Origin: Dehalococcoidia bacterium
GTDB lineage: Bacteria > Chloroflexota > Dehalococcoidia > GIF9 > AB-539-J10
Direction of reading: 5' to 3'
NCBI GenBank assembly: GCA_030612345.1
Contig: JAUWOB010000012.1
Location: forward strand, 1 to 11,494
DNA length: 11,494 nt
The translations under genes and the position numbers were made by a program. The notes below the pieces were generated by a model, which was not told the DNA's origin, did no database searches, and worked only from the letters and a program-made list of their open reading frames with translations. Below are positions 6,879 through 11,494 of the stretch, piece by piece (the first letter of the stretch is position 1; every line of letters begins with the position of its first letter).

Positions 6879-6890
6879 GTCTGCCCGTAG
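6861..6890 (+). terminator. GC-rich hairpin spanning the rph stop codon
   Basis: CTACGGGC (6861-6868) is perfectly complementary to GCCCGTAG (6883-6890), an eight-base stem with a 14-base loop that contains the rph TGA (6876-6878). The bases after it (GTTCTTGG) are only weakly U-rich, so termination may be inefficient or factor-dependent; alternatively it stabilises the mRNA 3' end. Confidence 0.4.
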
Positions 6891-6931
6891 GTTCTTGGCG
6901 TTCGTCTGCCCAGTCCTTGCCGGAGTTGCGT

Positions 6932-6960
6932 TTGCATTGACAGTCCCCCTGTTCTATACT
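6932..6960 (+). promoter_or_regulatory. Candidate thiC promoter
   Basis: TTGCAT (6932-6937), a 17-base spacer, then TATACT (6955-6960). A better-looking TTGACA at 6937-6942 is only 12 bases from TATACT, too close for a normal -35. Initiation near 6967 would give a leader of about 29 bases, which leaves no room for a thiamine riboswitch. Confidence 0.4.
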
Positions 6961-6995
6961 TCACGCTTGCTGCAACTTATGCAAGGTTAAAAAAG

Positions 6996-8291
6996 ATGAC
7001 CCAGCAGGAGCTAGCCCGAAGGGGCACCGTTTCACCCGCCATAAAGCACGTGGCCGAAAAGGAAGAGGTGGAGATCGGTCTCGTCATCGAAGGCCTGGCT
7101 GCGGGTGACATCATAATCCCAGCCAACGCGAATCACGCAAATCTGGCCCACTGTGGCATTGGCAAAGGGTTAAGGACCAAGGTCAACGCCAATATAGGCA
7201 CGTCCTCGGATTTCTGTGATTTGAACATGGAACTGAGGAAACTACAGACTGCCATGGACTATGGAGCCGATGCTGTTATGGACCTGAGCACTGGAGGCGA
7301 TATTTCGGCTATCAGGAGGGCTGTTCTCAGTGCTAGTACCATCCCGGTGGGGACTGTGCCGATTTATCAGGCGGGTATTGAAGCTATTGAGAACCATGGA
7401 GCCATCGTGAATATGACTGTGGACGGGATTTTCGCCGTAATCGAGGAGCACGCCAGGGACGGCGTCGATTTCATGACCCTCCATTGCGGAGTGACCCAGG
7501 CATCCGTGGCCAGACTTAAGAAGCAGGGCAGAATGACTGACATAGTATCTCGAGGAGGAGCATTTCTCATCGGCTGGATGCTTCACAATGATAGGGAGAA
7601 CCCTCTGTACGAATACTATGACCGTTTGCTGGACTTGGCTTTGGGACACGATTTCGCTCTGAGTTTGGGCGACGGCCTGCGCCCTGGATGCTTAGCCGAT
7701 GCCACTGACCGGGCTCAAATCGAAGAACTGATCATCCTCGGTGAACTGGTCGAACGTTCGAGGGAAGCTGGCGCGCAAACTATGATAGAAGGTCCCGGGC
7801 ATTTACCACTGAATCAAATCGTCGCCAATGTTCAGCTAGAAAAGAGTCTCTGCCGCGGGGCGCCTTTCTACGTCCTGGGGCCCCTCGTGACTGATGTAGG
7901 TGCGGGCTACGACCATATAGCCGCTGCTATTGGGGGAGCCATTGCCGCCGCCGCTGGCGCAGACTTCTTGTGCTATGTTACTCCAGCTGAGCATCTTTCC
8001 CTGCCTAATGTACAGGATGTTAAAGAGGGCATAATCGCCTCTCGAATAGCTGCTCATGCTGCCGACATTGTTAAGGGAGTGAAGGGCGCCAAGGAGTGGG
8101 ACGAAGAGATGTCCAGGGCACGAAAGGCGCTGGACTGGAAGACACAAGCTAGACTATCTTTGGACCCCGACCTTTCAAGGCAGGTTCATAGTAAGATACC
8201 TGCTAGCGGAGCGACTTGCAGTATGTGCGGCAAATATTGTGCTATGGCAATAGTGGAGAGGTATCTAGGCATCTCAGCAAGTAAATGCTGA
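6996..8291 (+). CDS. thiC: Phosphomethylpyrimidine synthase (ThiC), short form
   Basis: A 431-residue radical-AdoMet enzyme that rearranges 5-aminoimidazole ribotide to hydroxymethylpyrimidine phosphate, the pyrimidine half of thiamine. Family features: ARRGTVSPAIKHVAEKE at the start, NANIGTSSDFCD, MDYGADAVMDLSTGGD, DFMTLHCGV, SLGDGLRPGC, EGPGHLPLNQI and LPNVQDVKEG. The C-terminal cluster motif is Cys408, Cys411 and Cys415 in CSMCGKYCAM, a CX2CX3C spacing one residue shorter than the CX2CX4C of E. coli-type ThiC. The overall length is well below the roughly 600 residues of the E. coli type because the N-terminal domain is shorter; short ThiC proteins are usual in anaerobes and archaea. The ATG at 6996 has a weak AAGG nine bases upstream. 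The paralogue BzaF (hydroxybenzimidazole synthase) cannot be wholly excluded, but no bza neighbours are present. Thiamine diphosphate is the cofactor of the transketolase encoded upstream. Confidence 0.93.
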   Translation: MTQQELARRGTVSPAIKHVAEKEEVEIGLVIEGLAAGDIIIPANANHANLAHCGIGKGLRTKVNANIGTSSDFCDLNMELRKLQTAMDYGADAVMDLSTGGDISAIRRAVLSASTIPVGTVPIYQAGIEAIENHGAIVNMTVDGIFAVIEEHARDGVDFMTLHCGVTQASVARLKKQGRMTDIVSRGGAFLIGWMLHNDRENPLYEYYDRLLDLALGHDFALSLGDGLRPGCLADATDRAQIEELIILGELVERSREAGAQTMIEGPGHLPLNQIVANVQLEKSLCRGAPFYVLGPLVTDVGAGYDHIAAAIGGAIAAAAGADFLCYVTPAEHLSLPNVQDVKEGIIASRIAAHAADIVKGVKGAKEWDEEMSRARKALDWKTQARLSLDPDLSRQVHSKIPASGATCSMCGKYCAMAIVERYLGISASKC

Positions 8292-8335
8292 GTAAAGGTG
8301 TCTCGCCACGGCTGGCCTCAGCGATGCGAAACTCT

Positions 8336-8465
8336 TTCCCTCAGCGGATCCGCCCTGAGCAGTGCGAGGTTCCTTGCTTCGCTGGGCATGACAGTCAGAC
8401 AGAGCGCCAGAATCATAGTAGACTGAAAGCTGAGGGGCAGGATCGTGGGAAGCGAAGCAGGCGTG
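8336..8465. repeat. Decayed palindromic intergenic repeat
   Basis: GCGGATCCGC at about 8344-8353 is a perfect palindrome flanked by CTCA and CTGAG. The 29 bases at 8366-8394 run GAGGTTCCTTGCTTCGCT then GGGCATGACAG, close to the GAGATTCTTCGCTACGCTCAGAATGACA-like units scattered in many Dehalococcoidia-type genomes (recalled, not searched). TGCTTCGCT (8375-8383) is inverted at AGCGAAGCA (8451-8459), also followed by a GTGAC-like end. I read this as a worn non-autonomous repeat element; there is no transposase. Confidence 0.45.
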
Positions 8466-8469
8466 ACCA

Positions 8470-8642
8470 GCATCCGAATATGAAGACAGGAATAATGTCG
8501 GTCGCCGGAGAAACCCTGTCCGCGAATATGGCTGATGCCAACTCCTCCGTCTTGACCAGTGAGTTACCTCTAGTGGGAATCGGCCTGTGTTTTGAGCAAG
8601 ACCCTGCTCATGGAGCTCGCCGAAGCTGCTCAAGGATGCAGC
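8470..8642 (+). ncRNA. Candidate structured leader RNA upstream of speH
   Basis: A series of complementary segments suggests a folded RNA. An outer helix GCATC (8470-8474) with GATGC (8534-8538) encloses GACAGG (8485-8490) with CCTGTC (8515-8520). The internal loop between them carries the same eight bases, CGAATATG, on both sides (8475-8482 and 8523-8530). Then follow TGAGCA/TGCTCA (8593-8598 with 8605-8610) and GCTGC/GCAGC (8625-8629 with 8638-8642). TTGAGCA at 8592-8598 could instead pair with TGCTCAA at 8627-8633, giving two alternative folds. I do not recognise a known riboswitch class. Individual stems are short and may be chance. Confidence 0.3.
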
Positions 8643-8668
8643 AAAGGGCAGTTTACGGTGCCCTTTTT
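8643..8668 (+). terminator. Terminator-like hairpin 32 bases upstream of speH
   Basis: AAAGGGCA (8643-8650) pairs perfectly with TGCCCTTT (8659-8666) around an eight-base loop, and the T-run extends to 8668 (five T in a row). This is a plausible intrinsic terminator. It may end a transcript from the thiC side or act as an attenuator for speH; speH then has its own ribosome site starting at 8691. Confidence 0.5.
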
Positions 8669-8700
8669 GATCTGAGAAGGGTATTGCTCGAGGAGGCGCA

Positions 8701-9096
8701 ATGCACTTGATTATAGATGGCTATTCCGACAAACAGGAAATCCTCGGCGATGAAGATTTCCTTCGAAAGTGGTTGGAGAGTTATCCCGCAAGGATTGGAA
8801 TGACCAGGATTTCGGCACCATATGTAGTAAGATACATGGGACCGCCCTTGCATGACTGCGGAATATCAGGGTTTGTTTTCATAGCGGAGAGTCACATTGG
8901 CATCCATACGTTTGTTGAGCGGAACTACGTTAACATAGACGTCTTCTCCTGCAGGGATTTCGACGCCGAGAAGGCAATCGAGGACTTTCGGGGGGGATTT
9001 CACCTTGTAAAACTGCGAACCTGCCTGATTGACAGGGAATGGCCAGAGGTCGAAGCTGTGAGGCCCAACCCCCAGGGCTTTGTGTACCATGAGTGA
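8701..9096 (+). CDS. speH: S-adenosylmethionine decarboxylase proenzyme
   Basis: A 131-residue pyruvoyl-dependent enzyme that converts AdoMet to decarboxylated AdoMet, the aminopropyl donor for spermidine synthesis. The precursor cleaves itself between Glu63 and Ser64 in the segment AESHIGIHTF; Ser64 becomes the pyruvoyl group of the alpha chain. His69 and Cys84 (DVFSCRDFD) match the processing and catalytic residues of the Thermotoga maritima-type enzyme (Ser63, His68, Cys83). Ile67-Gly68 replaces the more usual Ile-Ser in ESHIS. The length fits the short bacterial class. AGGAGG at 8691-8696 lies four bases before the ATG. The stop codon overlaps the start of the ureohydrolase gene, so the two are co-translated. 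A possible attenuator hairpin precedes the gene. Confidence 0.94.
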   Translation: MHLIIDGYSDKQEILGDEDFLRKWLESYPARIGMTRISAPYVVRYMGPPLHDCGISGFVFIAESHIGIHTFVERNYVNIDVFSCRDFDAEKAIEDFRGGFHLVKLRTCLIDREWPEVEAVRPNPQGFVYHE

Positions 9097-10033
9097 CCAC
9101 GTCTGTCAGCCTGAACCCGTTGCCCCGTGGCCTGAAGAGATGTTCGTGCAGCATAGGAGCTTTGCTGGATTAGAATCGCCTTATACAGACCTGCAACAGG
9201 CGAAGACTGTCATTCTGCCTGTCCCCTACGACGCCACCAGCGAATGGCAAGGCGGATCTCGCCATGGACCACAGGCCATAATAGATGCCTCACAGTATTT
9301 GGAACTCTATGACCTAGACCTAGACCGCGACATATATAAAGCTGGTATTGCCACGCTGCCTCAGGTAGAGCCTCTGCTGAGTAGCCCCCAAGACATGATC
9401 AATCGAGTCTATCAACTGGTTGAAGGCTTGGTACATAAGGAGAAATTCGTAGTGATGCTTGGCGGCGAGCACTCTCTCTCCCTGGGTGCAGTTCGAGCCT
9501 TCAAGGACCACTTCCCCGATCTTTCTGTATTACAGCTTGATGCCCATGCCGACCTTCGCGACGAATACCTGGGGACTAAATACGGCCAGGCCTGTGTCAT
9601 GCGCCGCATCCACGAGCTTTGTCCCGTCCTTCAGGTGGGAGTGCGTAGCCTCAGCCGGGAAGAAAAGCAGTTCTTAACACAAGAGAAGCTGAGGCCCTTC
9701 TACATGTCTGACTTAGCAGCCAATACAGGTTCCATACAACGGATAGTCGACTCGCTTGGCGAAGATGTCTATGTCACCATAGATGTAGATGTTCTCGACC
9801 CTTCCATTATGCCGGCAGTAGGCACCCCTGAGCCCGACGGCATGTCATGGCGCCAACTCCTGGATATCATGGAATCGGTTGCGCTTCACAAGCATGTGGT
9901 GGGCTTCGATTTGGTGGAGTTCTCTCCCGGGCAGGGGCCGAGCTCTTGCGCCTTTCTGCTGGCTAAATTGGCCTACAGGCTTATCGGTTACACCGTGCCG
10001 TCGGACAGGAACGCCGCAGAAGCCGGGCGCTAA
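9089..10033 (+). CDS. speB: Agmatinase-family ureohydrolase (agmatine or aminopropylagmatine)
   Basis: A 314-residue arginase/agmatinase-fold enzyme that removes urea from a guanidino compound with two manganese ions. All six metal ligands are seen: His128 (GGEHS), Asp151, His153 and Asp155 (LDAHADLRD), and Asp232 and Asp234 (TIDVDVLDPS). GTPEPDGMSW (245-254) and GFDLVEFSPG (272-281) are typical of SpeB. With SpeH it belongs to polyamine synthesis. The substrate could be agmatine, giving putrescine, or N1-aminopropylagmatine, giving spermidine, as in Thermus and Thermococcus; sequence alone does not decide. The frame is open from a TTG at 9080, but the ATG at 9089 is preferred; it overlaps the speH stop by eight bases. 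Its ribosome site (AGGG, 9074-9077) is weak, in keeping with translational coupling. Confidence 0.9.
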   Translation: MSDHVCQPEPVAPWPEEMFVQHRSFAGLESPYTDLQQAKTVILPVPYDATSEWQGGSRHGPQAIIDASQYLELYDLDLDRDIYKAGIATLPQVEPLLSSPQDMINRVYQLVEGLVHKEKFVVMLGGEHSLSLGAVRAFKDHFPDLSVLQLDAHADLRDEYLGTKYGQACVMRRIHELCPVLQVGVRSLSREEKQFLTQEKLRPFYMSDLAANTGSIQRIVDSLGEDVYVTIDVDVLDPSIMPAVGTPEPDGMSWRQLLDIMESVALHKHVVGFDLVEFSPGQGPSSCAFLLAKLAYRLIGYTVPSDRNAAEAGR

Positions 10034-10236
10034 CCTGATGTGCTGACTAGCCTGGACGAATGTGCTTTTGCTGTGAGCTGCCTGACTCATCAGCTGGGCC
10101 ATGGCAGCACTGCATTCATACTACCTACATATAGCCGTGTGGTTCCAAGGCCACCGCAGCCGGCGGCGAGTCTTATACAGAACCTACTGGAGATGGACGC
10201 TAGCAAGAGGTCGACAAAGACAATTGATCAAGAGAG
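10034..10236. other. Spacer between speB and tRNA-Lys
   Basis: I see no gene here. A short plus-strand frame at 10040-10303 runs through the tRNA and is not credible. AGCTG...CAGCT near 10077-10097 can form a small hairpin after speB, but without a T-run. No clear terminator is visible for the tRNA, which is transcribed into this region. Confidence 0.4.
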
Positions 10237-10309
10237 TGAGCCGCCAGGGGCTCGAACCCTGAACCTGCTGATTAAGAGTCAGCTGCTCTACCTGTTGAGC
10301 TAGCGGCCC
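10237..10309 (-). tRNA. tRNA-Lys, anticodon CUU
   Basis: Read on the minus strand, 73 bases fold into a full cloverleaf. The acceptor stem is GGGCCGC with GCGGCTC (one G-U pair); the D stem GCTC/GAGC has an eight-base loop; the anticodon stem GCTGA/TCAGC carries the loop CTCTTAA, so the anticodon is CUU, reading the lysine codon AAG. The variable loop is AGGTT, and the T stem CAGGG/CCCTG has the loop TTCGAGC. The discriminator base is A. CCA is not encoded (ACTC follows), so it must be added by the CCA-adding enzyme. Confidence 0.95.
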
Positions 10310-10318
10310 AGAGCCATA

Positions 10319-10347
10319 ATGTTACCATTAAGGTACAGCGCAAGCAA
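10319..10347 (-). promoter_or_regulatory. Weak candidate promoter for tRNA-Lys
   Basis: On the minus strand TTGCTT (plus 10342-10347), a 17-base spacer and TAACAT (plus 10319-10324) would start transcription a few bases before the tRNA. The match is modest (three and four of six). The 95-base gap is shared with the divergent lepB. Confidence 0.25.
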
Positions 10348-10383
10348 GTGGAGCTATAACGAATGAACTCACTTTGCGTTGTG

Positions 10384-10392
10384 TGCTAGAAT
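10384..10392 (+). promoter_or_regulatory. Extended -10 promoter for lepB, nearly leaderless
   Basis: TGCTAGAAT is an extended -10 (TGC plus TAGAAT, five of six). Transcription would start near 10399, about six bases before the ATG at 10405, and there is no Shine-Dalgarno sequence. TGAACT at 10364-10369 is a poor -35 at 17-base spacing. Confidence 0.45.
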
Positions 10393-10404
10393 AGAGTTTG
10401 GCCA

Positions 10405-10920
10405 ATGAAGATTCTTCGTGAAGTCGCCATAACTGTTCTCATCGCTGTCGTGGTGTTTGTTGCCCTTCAGCTCAACATACAGAGCTATACTGTGGAGGGT
10501 TCCAGTATGATGCCCAACATCCAGGCACGGGAGTACATCATGGCCAATAAGGCGAGTTACCGCTCATCTGAGCCCCACCGAGGGCAGGTAATCATCTTTG
10601 ACCCGCCCTTTGAGTCGCCGCGCCCCTATATCAAGAGGGTCATCGGCCTGCCCGGCGAGATAGTGGAGATCAGAGATGGGAAGGTTCTTGTCGACGGAAA
10701 GCCCCTGGATGAGCCAGACACAATACCATCGCCCAACTATGAGATGCCGCCCAGGGAAGTCCCAGAGAACGAGTATTTCGTCCTCGGCGACAATCGCAAT
10801 AGCAGTAGAGACTCAAGTGATGGCTGGACCGTGCCTCGGGAGAACATAATCGGCAGGGCCTGGTTTACCTACTGGCCTCCGAACGAATGGGGGCGGGTCA
10901 TGCACCATAGTTATCCCTAG
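10405..10920 (+). CDS. lepB: Signal peptidase I
   Basis: A 171-residue membrane-bound serine protease that removes signal peptides from exported proteins on the outer face of the cytoplasmic membrane. One N-terminal membrane helix, about residues 6-24, anchors it. The catalytic Ser34 is in EGSSMMPN (box B) and the general-base Lys77 in YIKRVIGLPGE (box D). Box E is GDNRNSSRDS at 128-137, followed by the C-terminal GRAWFTYWPP. The length is typical of the compact Gram-positive/Chloroflexota type, without the large insertion of E. coli LepB. The ATG at 10405 has no ribosome-binding site but sits right after a -10 element. It is divergent from tRNA-Lys and precedes pyrE. Confidence 0.95.
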   Translation: MKILREVAITVLIAVVVFVALQLNIQSYTVEGSSMMPNIQAREYIMANKASYRSSEPHRGQVIIFDPPFESPRPYIKRVIGLPGEIVEIRDGKVLVDGKPLDEPDTIPSPNYEMPPREVPENEYFVLGDNRNSSRDSSDGWTVPRENIIGRAWFTYWPPNEWGRVMHHSYP

Positions 10921-10933
10921 TTACTCGGAATGG

Positions 10934-10955
10934 AGGGCGCCGTTGATGGTGCCTT
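10934..10955 (+). terminator. Hairpin between lepB and pyrE
   Basis: AGGGCGCC (10934-10941) and GGTGCCTT (10948-10955) form an eight-base stem with two G-U pairs and a six-base loop, 14 bases after the lepB stop. No U-run follows, so it may be a weak terminator, an mRNA-end stabiliser or a leader element for pyrE. Confidence 0.35.
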
Positions 10956-10976
10956 GTCAGCCGATTGGATTGTGAC

Positions 10977-11494
10977 TTGAGCGACGGGGTGCTGGAGATA
11001 TTCAAGGCAGCTGGAGCAGTCAAGGAAGGTCACTTTCTGCTCGCCTCCGGATTACACTCACCTGTTTACTGGGAGAAGTTTCGCATCCTGCAGCATCCAG
11101 ATTCCACCGGAAAGCTATGTGGCCTTATCGCTCAGCGCTTCAGAGGGCAAGGAATAGACGTAGTTGCTGGGCCAACTACCGGCGGGATCATTCTTGCCTT
11201 TGAAACTGCTCGTCAATTAGGAGTGAGAAGCATCTTTGCCGATAAGGTGGGAGCAGTGAGAATCTTTCGTCGCGATTTCGAGATCGAACCTGGTGAACAC
11301 GTCCTTGTTGTTGATGACATACTGACCACAGGAAGCTCGCTCAGAGAGACGATAAGTGCTGTAGATGAACTGGGAGGAATCGTCGCTGGGGCTGGAGTAC
11401 TTGTCGACCGCAGTGAGAAGGACCTGGATATCAGGGTGCCCCTCTTCAGGTGCCTTCGTGCGCCCACCGTGGCCTATTCGCCTCAAGAATGCCC
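10977..11494 (+). CDS. pyrE: Orotate phosphoribosyltransferase, 3' end outside window
   Basis: The first about 172 codons of PyrE, which joins orotate and PRPP to make orotidine 5'-phosphate in pyrimidine synthesis. The frame runs open to the window edge, so the gene is partial; family members are about 180-210 residues, so little is missing. Visible features: EIFKAAGAVKEGHFLLASGLHSP at the N-terminus (split over residues 6-28), the loop VVAGPTTGGII, and the PRPP-binding motif VLVVDDILTTGSS at about 109-121. The catalytic-loop region FADKVGAVRIFRRDFEI is the form seen in several non-proteobacterial PyrE proteins. The start is uncertain: a TGA at 10944-10946 limits it to TTG 10965, TTG 10977 or GTG 10989, and none has a good ribosome site. 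I chose 10977 by the usual length of the N-terminus. It may be co-transcribed with lepB, 56 bases upstream. Confidence 0.88.
   Translation, partial: MSDGVLEIFKAAGAVKEGHFLLASGLHSPVYWEKFRILQHPDSTGKLCGLIAQRFRGQGIDVVAGPTTGGIILAFETARQLGVRSIFADKVGAVRIFRRDFEIEPGEHVLVVDDILTTGSSLRETISAVDELGGIVAGAGVLVDRSEKDLDIRVPLFRCLRAPTVAYSPQEC

Larger units (their letters stand above)
8292..8700. other. 409-base non-coding stretch between thiC and speH
   Basis: No believable gene lies here. Plus- and minus-strand frames stay open for over 100 codons, but their translations are low in hydrophobic cores, rich in Arg/Ser/His/Gln, and resemble no family. The left part (about 8336-8465) contains palindromic and inverted-repeat sequence that looks like a decayed intergenic repeat. 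The right part (about 8470-8668) has a chain of possible stem-loops ending in a terminator-like hairpin 32 bases before speH. These are listed separately. Confidence 0.6.

Noticed and set aside
6937..6960. TTGACA followed by TATACT upstream of thiC as a consensus promoter
   Set aside because: The spacing is 12 bases, too short for a sigma-70-type promoter; the overlapping TTGCAT at 17 bases is used instead, with modest confidence.
8408..8415. Idea that the short cluster spacing in ThiC is a sequencing error or frameshift
   Set aside because: The frame is intact through the motif to a natural stop, and short-form ThiC proteins of anaerobes appear to share this spacing.
8285..8710. Open frame of 141 codons between thiC and speH (and an opposing minus-strand frame at 8274-8633)
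   Set aside because: Overlaps both neighbours, contains the repeat-like sequence and the hairpins, has no ribosome-binding site, and its translation has no recognisable domain or protein-like composition.
10040..10303. Plus-strand open frame of 87 codons
   Set aside because: Runs through almost the whole tRNA-Lys gene on the opposite strand and has no protein-like features.
1..11494. CRISPR array, phage or IS element
   Set aside because: No regularly spaced repeats, transposase, integrase or phage-like genes are visible; the only mobile-like trace is the decayed repeat before speH.

Overview
The window looks like ordinary chromosomal DNA of a bacterium, most likely Chloroflexota, class Dehalococcoidia or a close relative. 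This is inferred from gene content and style, not from a search. The pointers are a split two-subunit transketolase, a short-form ThiC, a compact AdoMet decarboxylase plus ureohydrolase pair, a DUF6485-type Cys-rich protein, several TTG/GTG starts, a tRNA without encoded CCA, and a decayed intergenic repeat resembling the palindromic elements common in such genomes. No phage, IS, CRISPR or plasmid genes are visible.

Layout. 1-209: no supported gene. 210-1233 (+): a zinc-ribbon membrane protein and a small two-helix membrane protein, both of unknown function. 1386-2585 (-): a radical SAM protein. It starts head-to-head, with no spacer, with a HAD-type hydrolase (2586-3263, +), so each gene's ribosome-binding site lies inside the other's reading frame. 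3343-5147 (+): transketolase N- and C-terminal subunits, translationally coupled. 5176-5688 (-): a DEDD-type 3'-5' exonuclease-like protein, convergent with transketolase. 5901-6107 (+): a DUF6485-type protein. 6165-6878 (+): RNase PH. 6996-8291 (+): ThiC. 8292-8700: a 409-base non-coding stretch with a decayed inverted-repeat element and a series of stem-loops ending in a terminator-like hairpin just before speH. 8701-10033 (+): AdoMet decarboxylase (SpeH) overlapping an agmatinase-family ureohydrolase (SpeB). 10237-10309 (-): tRNA-Lys(CUU). 10405-10920 (+): signal peptidase I. 10977-end (+): orotate phosphoribosyltransferase (PyrE), cut by the window edge.

How the genes work together. Most are housekeeping: non-oxidative pentose phosphate metabolism (transketolase), RNA 3'-end maturation (RNase PH), thiamine pyrimidine synthesis (ThiC, whose end product is the transketolase cofactor), polyamine synthesis (SpeH and SpeB), protein export (LepB) and pyrimidine synthesis (PyrE). 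The speH-speB pair would fit either the agmatine-putrescine route or the aminopropylagmatine route to spermidine; no arginine decarboxylase or aminopropyltransferase is in the window.

Regulation. Several genes (transketolase, rph, lepB) lack a Shine-Dalgarno sequence. They have a good -10 element so close to the start codon that their mRNAs would be leaderless or nearly so. The most interesting unexplained structure is the possible folded leader/attenuator before speH. I found no clear evidence of a new multi-gene system.
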